A DNA stretch of 32,466 nt, from positions 1 to 32,466 of the forward strand of contig DATKLL010000151.1 in the NCBI GenBank assembly GCA_035542475.1, given 5' to 3'. Positions 15,924 through 23,416 of the stretch are shown here, piece after piece. The notes under the pieces are model-generated. The model ran no database searches, was not told where the DNA came from, and saw only the letters and a program-made list of their open reading frames with translations. This DNA is from DATKLL01 sp035542475. GTDB taxonomy: Bacteria; Desulfobacterota; Syntrophia; Syntrophales; UBA2185. The position numbers and the translations under genes were made by a program. Position 1 is the stretch's first letter, and every line of letters begins with the position of its first letter.

Positions 15924-16961
15924 TCAGGCCATTTTTATCGACAGCTGTTGTTGAATCGTTTTGGCTTCGGCAATGATCCGCTCAAAGAGCTCCGCCACCT
16001 TGGGTTCATCGTGAATGAGTCCTGTTACCTGACCAACAGGAAGTACCCCTTCCTTTGTATCACCCTGCTCTGTAGCAACACGAATTGCCCTGAAGGCATT
16101 GGCCAGGAAGGCCATCTGCTTGACATTTCTCCATCCCGACGCCATAACGCCGAAAAATAGTTTCCAGTACGGGACCCCGATCTGTTGGGTAATCTCGCGG
16201 GAATTGAAGAAGGCCGCAGGGAGATCAATACCCCGTTTGATGGCCCGAAGGGCCGCATCGGTCTTCAGTACCCGGCAGAGTAGACCGTCAAAACGATCAG
16301 AAAAGAGCGTATCCTCGGCCTTCTTTTCGACGGAAAGTCTTTTATAGACTTCATGAAGGGGACTTTCTTTCGTCGTCATGAGTCGTGTCCCCATGGCAAC
16401 CGCATCCGCGCCTAATGCCAGGGCTGCTGCTAAACCGCGGCCGTCACCAATGCCGCCGGCAGCGATCACGGGAATATTTAAGGTATCGACGAGCGTAGGG
16501 ATTAAAATGAATGTGGTCAGGGCTTCGCCGTGAGCTGCCGCTTCATGACCGGTGGCAACTACAGCATCGCAGCCGTAGTCCTGTGCCCTCCTTGCATGAT
16601 GGACATTAACGACGGTGGCAATGACTTTACCCCGGTATTCGTGTGCCCTCCTGACAAGCCAGTCGCCCTTACCCAGGGAAAAGTTGATGACGGGCACCTG
16701 CTCTTCCAGCAAGACCTTTGCATTTTCCATGGCACCGGGAAACAGGAGAGCCAGATTGGCGCCAAAAGGTTTATCGGTCAATTCCCTGATTTCATGGATG
16801 CCCTTCCTTGTATCCTCGGCACTGAGGGGACCTGTGGCCAGGATTCCCAGACCTCCAGCGTTGGATACGGCTGCCACCATCTTCGGTACACTGATCCAAC
16901 TCATGCCAGAAAGGAGTATCGGGTATCTTATATCAAAAAGTTCGGTAATCCGCGTTTTCAA
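15924..16961 (-). CDS. Nitronate monooxygenase / FabK-like FMN flavoprotein
   Basis: A 345-residue TIM-barrel flavoprotein of the nitronate monooxygenase (2-nitropropane dioxygenase) family, which also includes the enoyl-ACP reductase FabK. Typical segments are YPILLSGMSWIS and LVAAVSNAGGLGILATG in variant form near the N-terminus, GCDAVVATGHEAAAH (family catalytic His region), VIAAGGIGDGRGLAAALALGADAVAMGTR (FMN phosphate site) and LLCRVL. The start is TTG at 16961, supported by AAGGAGAG five bases upstream. It directly follows the acyl-CoA synthetase remnant, suggesting they once formed a lipid-related operon. Sequence alone does not separate nitronate oxidation from a fatty-acid reductase role. 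Confidence 0.85.
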   Translation of the reverse strand: MKTRITELFDIRYPILLSGMSWISVPKMVAAVSNAGGLGILATGPLSAEDTRKGIHEIRELTDKPFGANLALLFPGAMENAKVLLEEQVPVINFSLGKGDWLVRRAHEYRGKVIATVVNVHHARRAQDYGCDAVVATGHEAAAHGEALTTFILIPTLVDTLNIPVIAAGGIGDGRGLAAALALGADAVAMGTRLMTTKESPLHEVYKRLSVEKKAEDTLFSDRFDGLLCRVLKTDAALRAIKRGIDLPAAFFNSREITQQIGVPYWKLFFGVMASGWRNVKQMAFLANAFRAIRVATEQGDTKEGVLPVGQVTGLIHDEPKVAELFERIIAEAKTIQQQLSIKMA

Positions 16962-16995
16962 GAAAGCTCTCCTTATTTAATTTCTTATAATAATC

Positions 16996-17448
16996 TAACT
17001 GTAAAGCGCTTCGATTTGGTCCTTATACCTATCGAACACAATACCGTTTCAGTTTCAGTGTCGGTGTCAGCATGCCGTTTTTTTCCTCTTTTGAGACGAA
17101 CAGTACTTTTATGTCGCTGTCTTTTACGATATTATTCCCAAATGTGAGGAAGCTCGACTTCGTATATGGGAACGAACCTGCCTCCGAGACCGAGGGTCGC
17201 AAATGGGCGACTGCCCATTCCACGCGATTGTTAGCGATGATACCCACAACGTCATCTTTGCCGATGCCCAGCCCGGCCAGGCCGCCGCGGAGATTGTCCA
17301 TTCTTTGGCCAAATTCTTTATAGATGATCCAATCGTAGGTTCCGCTTTTATTCTTTGTGCCGAATAAAGGCCTGTCAGAAAATTTCTTTACGCTGTTTTC
17401 AAAAAATTCTACCAGATTGTCCGGTTTGTCCAGTTGATACATAGTCAT
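16996..17448 (-). pseudogene. Remnant of a long-chain acyl-CoA synthetase (AMP-binding family)
   Basis: The first 80 codons match the N-terminus of FAA1/FadD-like synthetases (LVEFFENSVKKFSDRPLFG, then GLGIGKDDVVGIIANNRVEW). The continuation expected in the family (FATLGLGGRFVPIYEVEL, then HIW) is found in another frame on the same strand. The frame is then regained at IVKDSDIKVLFVSKEE. Immediately after comes NGMLTPTLKLKR, which belongs near the C-terminus of such enzymes. A last frame change restores VFDRYKDQIEALYS and a stop at 16996. So there are about three frameshifts plus an internal deletion of roughly 450 codons compared with the family's usual 600 residues. The 139-residue open frame is therefore not a functional enzyme. 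Confidence 0.88.
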
Positions 17449-17951
17449 CTACTATAAGGTTTGGTACGTGCATCCAAGGCATGTATTCCATTCGGCGCTG
17501 CCCTATACCGTGAATTCACCTGAAGAGTGAGCCTTTATTTTACAAGATTTAGTGGCAATAATCACGCAATTTTCTTTCATTGGACTGTGGAATAGTCAAT
17601 AACTGTTGGTGATTTTCGAAATATTGCATCAGAGCAAAAAAGAAGAAATTATCGACTTCAGGAGAAACATCAGTTATGAGGATGTAAAAAACCCCCGGAG
17701 TATTAATATCCCCGGGGGAAGTAACGAAATCCACCTATGCCGTTTTGTCATGGGTTGGAATTAATCTTCCATTAATTTATGTGTCCCACGGACGATGAAC
17801 GAACATCGCAGACCCTTCGTTAATTTATGTATCGACATCCTTGCCCATTATCTTTAATCGATAGACAGAGGGTCAATCATTTCATTAACATATGCAATTG
17901 ATGGTGAGAAATATAGGCAAAGGAAACTTGGACGGCATTTCATTCCAAATA
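17449..17951. other. Intergenic region between the acyl-CoA synthetase remnant and the barrel protein gene
   Basis: A 503-bp gene-free stretch. It contains the terminator at 17686-17718 and two 15-bp near-copies, ATTAATTTATGTGTC (17771) and GTTAATTTATGTATC (17819), matching at 13 of 15 positions and spaced 48 bp apart. Their meaning is unknown. A short reading frame at 17549-17734 overlaps the terminator and is not credible. Confidence 0.5.
17686..17718 (-). terminator. Rho-independent terminator of the Mla-cluster transcript
   Basis: The stem CCCCCGG/CCGGGGG (17692-17698 and 17712-17718) has an AT-rich loop. On the minus strand it is followed by TTTTTT (17691-17686). It lies about 235 bp beyond the stop of the barrel protein gene and is the first good terminator after the mla genes. 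Confidence 0.82.
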
Positions 17952-18749
17952 TCAATATGTATAGGTAACAGCGCATCCCGCGGATAACCTTTCGGAGTAC
18001 TGTCCTTCCACATTCAGACGGAAGACCTTTGAAAGGGGTATATCGACTCCTGTAAATCCTCCAATATTTGTTTTATTCTTGATTGTTACATCTCCGGCTG
18101 TAAATTTAAGGCCTGAGATGTTCGCAGGCTGAGACGCAGTCGCCTCCGAATAATAGAGATAGGGTCCGATGTACAGCTTTATTCCGAATGGGATCGATGC
18201 TTGAAAACCAATACCGAAATTCACATCCCATAAATTTTCTACCTTTATTTCCACTATAAAAGGAACACCATTCTGAATCCCTGAAACATCATCCGTGAAG
18301 TCGCTGTGGGTATAGGTCCCCTGAATGAAGGCCCCAATTCCAAATACCTTGTTAATAGGATAAAACCCCTTTACCCCCAGGGTGCCGGAAAACTTCCAGT
18401 TTTCTTCAAAATCATTTTTGGCAGTTGTTGTCGAAGCATTAGTAGAACTGAAGGCATCGGAGATTTTCAAATCTGATACCCCGATACGTGCATATATTTC
18501 CCAATACCTGGCACCGTAGCCCACATGCGAATAAACCTGATTTTGTCTGATTACGTGTTCCGTACCATTCTTGAATTTATCCTCATGAAACCAGTAACCA
18601 ATCGCCGTATTTAACCCCCCGTCCTCTTTGGAAACTGGCTGAGGCGGACCAAATAGCCCGCCCGCAGCTGCAACTCCCGGGATGGCAAGTATGATAAATA
18701 CCAGCATCACTATTACTTTACGATTTTTCGTAGAATTTCTTTCTTTCAT
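17952..18749 (-). CDS. Predicted outer-membrane beta-barrel protein
   Basis: A 265-residue protein with a signal peptide (hydrophobic 11-29, ending VAAAG). The mature part alternates polar and aromatic residues in many short strands (YWEIYARIGVSDLKI, FGIGAFIQGTYTHSDF, IKLYIGPYLYYSEA). It ends in an aromatic residue (AVTYTY), as is usual for proteins inserted by the Bam complex. I do not recognise a specific family beyond small OmpA/OmpW-like barrels. It follows mlaA by about 39 bp on the same strand and precedes the terminator, so it is probably the last gene of the Mla transcript. A role linked to outer-membrane lipid homeostasis is inference from context only. Confidence 0.7.
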   Translation of the reverse strand: MKERNSTKNRKVIVMLVFIILAIPGVAAAGGLFGPPQPVSKEDGGLNTAIGYWFHEDKFKNGTEHVIRQNQVYSHVGYGARYWEIYARIGVSDLKISDAFSSTNASTTTAKNDFEENWKFSGTLGVKGFYPINKVFGIGAFIQGTYTHSDFTDDVSGIQNGVPFIVEIKVENLWDVNFGIGFQASIPFGIKLYIGPYLYYSEATASQPANISGLKFTAGDVTIKNKTNIGGFTGVDIPLSKVFRLNVEGQYSERLSAGCAVTYTY

Positions 18750-18788
18750 TTCAATATAATTTATGAATGCAGACCCTTTTATGTGCAG

Positions 18789-19781
18789 TCACTTCTCCAA
18801 TATCACTCCCGGGGGCATGGTTTGATCCGGTTTAAATCCTCTTGCTTTAACCTTCTTTAATCTATATTGAATATACGCATTTCGTAACGCGCTATAGGGG
18901 TCTATGGCCGCTTCTTTAAAGGATTCATAGTCGCCGATCCTCAGAGAGGCATCATTCAGCACCTCGAATGACCTGACTCCCAGCCAGGCATACCAGGGTT
19001 GAATATAAGAGATAGGATACAGAAAATATTCACCGGCTATCTCGACTGAATCCCGCGCACTGGAAGGGCCGAGTACCGGCCAGACGATGTAGAATCCATG
19101 TCCTACCCCATAGACTCCCAGGGTTATACCTAAGTCCGTGTCCTGTTTTACGAGATTAAGTTCCTTATCCGACGAAGGATCCAAAAGTCCCCCTACGCCC
19201 CAGATTGTGTTTACAGTAAAACGGCCGAGTTCTGTGGCGGCACCGCTGAAATCTGCCTGGAGTAGACAACTGGCGAAGCGCGTCGGGAATCCAAGATTGG
19301 AAAAGAAATTTTTCACACTTACCCGGGCTCGTTCGGGAACGACTTTGTTATACCCTTGCGCCACTGGCTTAAGAACCCAGAAGTACAGCTTATCATTGAA
19401 CTGGAACATGGCCCGGTTGAAGGGCTCAATCGGGTCTGCGATTGTTACCGTCTCTTCCTCTTTCCCCTCTTCTTCTTCCTCTTCTTCCACATCACCGTAG
19501 TCTTCCTTATCAATGCTTCTACTTTCAGATTTTACTGACGCCTCCGGTGATTTTGAAGATTTGACAGACTCATTATCAACATTCACCTTATCCTCAGCTA
19601 GCTCGTTCTTTTTAGGTTCCGTCGGAAGCTCCGTGGATTTCAAAAAGTTCTGCCCGGAGTCTGATGAAACCATCATTAGCTGCGTCTCACGTGGTTTGTC
19701 TGACTGTGCAAGGGAAGGGCTGTACGCACAACATACAACGAAAAAAACAAGTAGAAGAGCCGGAAAGGAGAAGTATTTCAT
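18789..19781 (-). CDS. mlaA: MlaA/VacJ-family outer-membrane lipid asymmetry protein with acidic linker
   Basis: MlaA proteins remove misplaced phospholipids from the outer leaflet of the outer membrane and pass them to MlaC. This protein has 330 residues. The MlaA domain is about 112-315 and begins DPIEPFNRAMFQFND, followed by GFPTRFASCLLQ, ELGRFTVNTIWGVGGLLDP and GPSSARDSVE. Between the signal peptide (1-25) and the domain lies an unusual linker of about 85 residues rich in Ser, Lys and Glu, with an almost pure Glu run at 99-110. Two Cys at 17-18 do not form a classical lipobox, and the leader may instead be cut at SLAQ, unlike E. coli MlaA, which is a lipoprotein. ATG at 19781. Confidence 0.92.
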   Translation of the reverse strand: MKYFSFPALLLVFFVVCCAYSPSLAQSDKPRETQLMMVSSDSGQNFLKSTELPTEPKKNELAEDKVNVDNESVKSSKSPEASVKSESRSIDKEDYGDVEEEEEEEGKEEETVTIADPIEPFNRAMFQFNDKLYFWVLKPVAQGYNKVVPERARVSVKNFFSNLGFPTRFASCLLQADFSGAATELGRFTVNTIWGVGGLLDPSSDKELNLVKQDTDLGITLGVYGVGHGFYIVWPVLGPSSARDSVEIAGEYFLYPISYIQPWYAWLGVRSFEVLNDASLRIGDYESFKEAAIDPYSALRNAYIQYRLKKVKARGFKPDQTMPPGVILEK

Positions 19782-19889
19782 GAGGCGGGTACCTCTTCTA
19801 GTCGGTCTTTCCTGACAAGGGGCACATCCCGCATGCCCCGCTTTAAGGTCGGAAATAAGCGGTGCGATGTCAGCATATCTTCCTTTCCT

Positions 19890-19980
19890 GGAAGTCCCGC
19901 TCTGTGGGCGGGGGCTTCATAAATATTATACCGGGATGATTTTTATAATCACTGCCGAAAGAGGCTGAGTGCCGGGCAGT
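19890..19980. other. Hairpins in the mlaC-mlaA gap, possible leader structure or IS200/IS605 end remnant
   Basis: A stem GAAGTCCCGC/GCGGGGGCTTC with one bulge and a seven-base loop lies at about 19891-19918. A second pair ACTGCC/GGCAGT lies at 19951-19956 and 19975-19980. On the minus strand a TATAAT (19930-19925) sits just before the first hairpin, so it could be a promoter for mlaA with a structured leader, although no good -35 box is visible. The imperfect palindrome also resembles the subterminal hairpins of IS200/IS605 elements. Neither reading is proven. Confidence 0.35.
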
Positions 19981-20022
19981 TTTTCACGATCTCAAAGTTT
20001 CGGCTTCCTGACTCCTGATCTC

Positions 20023-20616
20023 CTATTGTTCCTTTACTTTTTTTCGCAGGATCACAAGCAATTGTTCGGGTGAGTTTTGCGCCAGAATATCGTTGAATTG
20101 ACTTCGATAGTTCTGAACCAGACTCACATTCTCTACAACAACATCGTACACTTTCCAGATGTTGTCCTTCATGATCATTCTGTAGAATATGGGGATTTCC
20201 TTTGACGACATTATTACTTTTGACTGGACTTCAACCTGATTATCTGAAAGCTTAATTTCCTTATAAAAAATAATTTTCTCGTTGGTGTAAGAAAGTATCC
20301 TGTCTATGTAAGCCTTCTCCAATACCTGCTCATAGAGATGGACGAACTCCTGACGCTGACCAGGATTCAACTTATTCCAATTCCGCCCCAAAGTGCGCCT
20401 GGAAAGTTCGATTTCATCGAACATGTCTCTGTAAATAGCCCGGAGTTTTTCCTTTTTGATCTCCTTGGCCGACACCGGCTTGAGCTTTGGGTCCTTCAGT
20501 ACATCAATCACTCTATTGGCATTCGCCTGAGCAGAGTCGAGAGGCGTGACCGCATGAGCTGCGAGGGAAGACATCACGAGCAAGAGGATACTTAATCCGG
20601 CGATCATTTTCTTCAT
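20023..20616 (-). CDS. mlaC: Periplasmic phospholipid-binding protein MlaC
   Basis: MlaC-family (Ttg2D) periplasmic carrier that shuttles phospholipid between MlaA in the outer membrane and MlaFED in the inner membrane. It has 197 residues with a signal peptide (1-22, ending AAHA). Family features are RRTLGRNWNKLNPGQRQEFVHLYEQVLEKAYIDR-like helices (in short: LGRNWNKL, QRQEFVHLYE), then YRMIMKDNIWKVYDVVVENVSL and NYRSQFNDIL. Its ATG overlaps the mlaD stop by four bases, so translation is coupled. A hairpin and promoter-like sequence separate it from mlaA. Confidence 0.93.
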   Translation of the reverse strand: MKKMIAGLSILLLVMSSLAAHAVTPLDSAQANANRVIDVLKDPKLKPVSAKEIKKEKLRAIYRDMFDEIELSRRTLGRNWNKLNPGQRQEFVHLYEQVLEKAYIDRILSYTNEKIIFYKEIKLSDNQVEVQSKVIMSSKEIPIFYRMIMKDNIWKVYDVVVENVSLVQNYRSQFNDILAQNSPEQLLVILRKKVKEQ

Positions 20617-21101
20617 GGCTTTGCTTTCCCACTTTCATTGTTTTCCGGTTTTTTCTTTACCTCGCCAAAGGCATACTTGCCGATAAGCTCGGAAATGTCC
20701 ACAGCCGGTTGCGTCTCAGTAACGGTCCCACCGGACGCAAGAACTGAGCCCGCACCTCCAGGGTCAATACTGAGATACTTATCACCTATCAGCCCTTCCG
20801 TTTTGATGGAAGCGATGGCGTCATCATAAATCTTTATACCCTTGTGGATACTCATCACAACTACGGCCTTCTGGTTTTCCTGATCCATGGTCAGTCCTTC
20901 CACCCGACCGACCTCGATGCCTAATATTTGCACGGGGCTACCGACTCTAAGGCCGGTTACAGAGGTGAATGCAGCGTTAAGTGTATATGAGTTGTCGCCA
21001 ATGAAGGCAATGTGCCCCAGCTTCACAGTCATATATCCAACGCAGAGCAGTCCGAAAACGACAAAGATGCCTACTATTGTCTCTATGGAATATTTTTTCA
21101 T
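20613..21101 (-). CDS. mlaD: MCE-domain protein MlaD
   Basis: Inner-membrane-anchored MCE protein that forms the hexameric lipid channel on the MlaE permease. It has 162 residues with one N-terminal transmembrane helix (about 8-28) and a single MCE domain (about 36-120). The domain shows FTSVTGLRVGSPVQILGIEVGRV and IASIKTEGLIGDKYLSIDPG, both typical. The C-terminal tail (KKKPENNESGKAKP) is charged and short. The start at 21101 has GGAG upstream, within the end of mlaF. Confidence 0.95.
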   Translation of the reverse strand: MKKYSIETIVGIFVVFGLLCVGYMTVKLGHIAFIGDNSYTLNAAFTSVTGLRVGSPVQILGIEVGRVEGLTMDQENQKAVVVMSIHKGIKIYDDAIASIKTEGLIGDKYLSIDPGGAGSVLASGGTVTETQPAVDISELIGKYAFGEVKKKPENNESGKAKP

Positions 21102-21104
21102 TTT

Positions 21105-22349
21105 TTACTCCTCGGCGGCGCAGCGAAATTGGCCGATTTCTATTTGCTGATTCTTTGCAGACTCTATAACAGAGTCTATTTCTGAAATGGGTTGGCCCTC
21201 GGCAAGACCGGCAAGGATAGTGAACTCGACACATTCCATAGAAATTGCCTGCTTGCTGGCCTCAGTCCAAATTTCGCGAATTCCATGCTCTCGGAAATCC
21301 TTGATAAAATCCATCAAAATGTCCGCAGCCTCAGGCTGATCCGAATAAGGAAGCACTGTAACAAATTCGTTGGTGTTATTCCTGGTAGAAAAGCCGCCTA
21401 TGGCACCGAAGTGTTTATCAATATATAACCCCATACATCGAATTGCCTCCTGTGCCGCGTCATGACCTAGGCTTGCGATAATTTTGTCCAACCCGACTAA
21501 GGTAAAAACAGCAACTACGTAAGTTTCCTTGAGTGTCCTACGGTGCATTTGAGAATGATACATAACCTTGAACTGCCTCTTTGAGTGCAGACCCGTTAAT
21601 TCTTCCTGAAGTCTCTCCAGACTGCGGATCACTTCATCCTTGAATGGATGGTCAAAATCTTCAAGTTCTTCGGGAGTGCCTTGAAATACAATGCTTCGAC
21701 CATAGAGGGCGAGAATGCGGCTTGAGATAAAATACACATCGGGAATCTCATGGCTGACCAGTATCGCAGTAAAACCGAATTTTCTCTGGTGCTGGGCAAT
21801 CATACTAAGGATTGCATTTTTCCTGACAGGATCCTGACCGGAAGTCGGTTCATCAAAAAGTATAATTTGAGGATCTGTTACCAGTGCACGCGCCAGGGCT
21901 GCCCGTTTTTGCATGCCCCCTGAGAGTTCTGAAGGGTACTTGTAAATCGCATCGCCGAGTTCTGTTTGTTTAATTCTCTCCATAACCCTGTGGTCGATTT
22001 CATCTTTGCTTAGATTGGTTGTCTCCCGAAGCGGCAGTGCAACATTCTCGTAAATGTCCATGGAATCAAAGAGGGCATTGTCCTGAAACATATAACTCAT
22101 CTGAGCGAAGGAAGAAGCCATCTCGCTCCTTGTCATCTCGCTGAGAGGCTTCCCACGGAAGAGAATTGTCCCTTCATCAGGTCTGATCAGCCCGATTATG
22201 TGTTTCAGGAGTACGCTCTTACCCGCACCGGAAAGTCCGATAATAGTGGTGACCTGCCCCTCATAGATCTGAAGGTTAACATGGTCCAGTATTGTTCGGG
22301 ATCCGAAACGTTTGGTAACATCTTTAAATTCGATCAAAGGAGTATTCAT
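21105..22349 (-). CDS. mlaF: MlaF-type ABC ATPase fused to a degenerate GGDEF-like domain
   Basis: 414 residues against about 260-270 for ordinary MlaF. The ATPase is complete: Walker A GLSGAGKS (38-45), Q89, signature LSGGMQKR (142-149), Walker B IILFDEPTSGQDP (162-174), H200. From about 271 a second domain follows. VFTLVGLDKIIASLGHDAAQ (281-300) lines up with the GGDEF-family pattern around DIDHFKxINDxxGHxxGD. RNNTNEFVTVLP (323-334) sits where RYGGDEFxxLLP belongs, and helices follow (EAADILMDFIKDF). The metal-binding Asp residues correspond to T283 and V285, and GGDEF is NTNEF, so cyclase activity is very unlikely. The domain may bind a nucleotide, dimerise or take the place of the missing MlaB. 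ATG at 22349 with AGAGG upstream, tightly linked to mlaE and mlaD. Confidence 0.9.
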   Translation of the reverse strand: MNTPLIEFKDVTKRFGSRTILDHVNLQIYEGQVTTIIGLSGAGKSVLLKHIIGLIRPDEGTILFRGKPLSEMTRSEMASSFAQMSYMFQDNALFDSMDIYENVALPLRETTNLSKDEIDHRVMERIKQTELGDAIYKYPSELSGGMQKRAALARALVTDPQIILFDEPTSGQDPVRKNAILSMIAQHQRKFGFTAILVSHEIPDVYFISSRILALYGRSIVFQGTPEELEDFDHPFKDEVIRSLERLQEELTGLHSKRQFKVMYHSQMHRRTLKETYVVAVFTLVGLDKIIASLGHDAAQEAIRCMGLYIDKHFGAIGGFSTRNNTNEFVTVLPYSDQPEAADILMDFIKDFREHGIREIWTEASKQAISMECVEFTILAGLAEGQPISEIDSVIESAKNQQIEIGQFRCAAEE

Positions 22350-22356
22350 GAATCCT

Positions 22357-23205
22357 CTATATCAAAAGGGAGGTAACCACATAGTCCGCCACTAGGATAA
22401 GCACGCAGGACACAACAACAGCCGAGGTCGTGGAGAGACCTACGGCCTTGGCCCCGTGGCTATCCGTGCGCATATGTGCGAAATATCCCTGGTAGCAGCA
22501 AACGGTGGAGACGATTACTGCAAAAACAACAGCTTTGATAAATCCGTCAGTAACATCTTTCATATCTACGCTGTCCTGAACACGATAATAATAGGTACCG
22601 GCGTTGGCACCCAGGAGCAGCACACCAGAGATATAACCGCCTATAATACCGATGAGGTCAAACAAAGCAGTGAGCAGGGGAATGCTGATGACGCAAGCAG
22701 TGACCCTGGGGGCAATAAGGTACCGGAGTGAATCAATGCGCATGGTGTCCAGCGCATCAATCTGTTCAGTAATTCGTTGGCTGCCTATCTCCGCCGTAAT
22801 AGCTGAGCCTGCCCTCGCCGTAATCATGATAGCTGTGAGAACCGGCCCCATCTCCCTGACGAGGGACAGGGCTACCAGCGTACCCAGCGCCCCCTGTGCG
22901 CCGAATTTAACCAGGGCATGGTAAGATTGGAGGCCCAGGACCATGCCGGTAAACAAGCCTATCAGCAGGATAATCGGTGTGGATCTCGCCCCGATGTAGT
23001 AGAGCTGCTGAACTGTCTTGGATAGCTGCTTGTGACGAAAGATCTTCAGCATAGCCAGGATGAGAAAAATTGCCGAGGCTCCTAAATGGTTGACCCATGT
23101 TATAACCGCGGCACCAATAACGGCAAACGGCCTGGTCAATAACAAGCCAAACTGCAACTTATCTTCGCCTTTAGAGGGGTTTTGACTATCCGGAGTGTCT
23201 GTCAT
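22357..23205 (-). CDS. mlaE: Lipid ABC transporter permease MlaE
   Basis: Inner-membrane permease of the Mla system, 282 residues with about six membrane segments. Family signatures are present: LIGLFTGMVLGLQSYHAL, then SLVREMGPVLTAIMITARAGSAITAEIG, and the coupling region EQIDALDTMRIDSLRYLIAPRV. The C-terminus has GAKAVGLSTTSAVVVSC, also conserved. It is the first gene of the cluster; the start is ATG at 23205 with a modest GGGGA site. The N-terminal 35 residues include a soluble, charged lead-in. Confidence 0.95.
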   Translation of the reverse strand: MTDTPDSQNPSKGEDKLQFGLLLTRPFAVIGAAVITWVNHLGASAIFLILAMLKIFRHKQLSKTVQQLYYIGARSTPIILLIGLFTGMVLGLQSYHALVKFGAQGALGTLVALSLVREMGPVLTAIMITARAGSAITAEIGSQRITEQIDALDTMRIDSLRYLIAPRVTACVISIPLLTALFDLIGIIGGYISGVLLLGANAGTYYYRVQDSVDMKDVTDGFIKAVVFAVIVSTVCCYQGYFAHMRTDSHGAKAVGLSTTSAVVVSCVLILVADYVVTSLLI

Positions 23206-23336
23206 TTATAGAATCCCCGATATCTGTAAACATTGTAACCGGTTCAGGCTCCGATGTCCAACGGTTAAATCCGGTTAACACTTAATTTTACACAGCTTCT
23301 TTGTATTTAATTTTTGCATCTCGCAAGATCAAGGGC

Positions 23337-23364
23337 TATATACATGAAAAATATAAAAAAGCAA
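23337..23364 (-). promoter_or_regulatory. mlaE: Possible sigma-70 promoter of the mlaEFDC cluster
   Basis: On the minus strand TTGCTT (23364-23359) is followed after 16 bp by TATATA (23342-23337), about 130 bp before the mlaE start. The surroundings are AT-rich. It is the best match to a sigma-70 promoter in the 211-bp gap, but the match is by eye only. Confidence 0.4.
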
Positions 23365-23416
23365 TACGTTTGTAATACTGCTAGGATTACCACTACCGGA
23401 ACATCAGATAATCCTT

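Noticed and set aside
17549..17734. Small minus-strand frame of 61 codons
   Set aside because: It overlaps the Rho-independent terminator at 17686-17718, has no ribosome binding site and no family.
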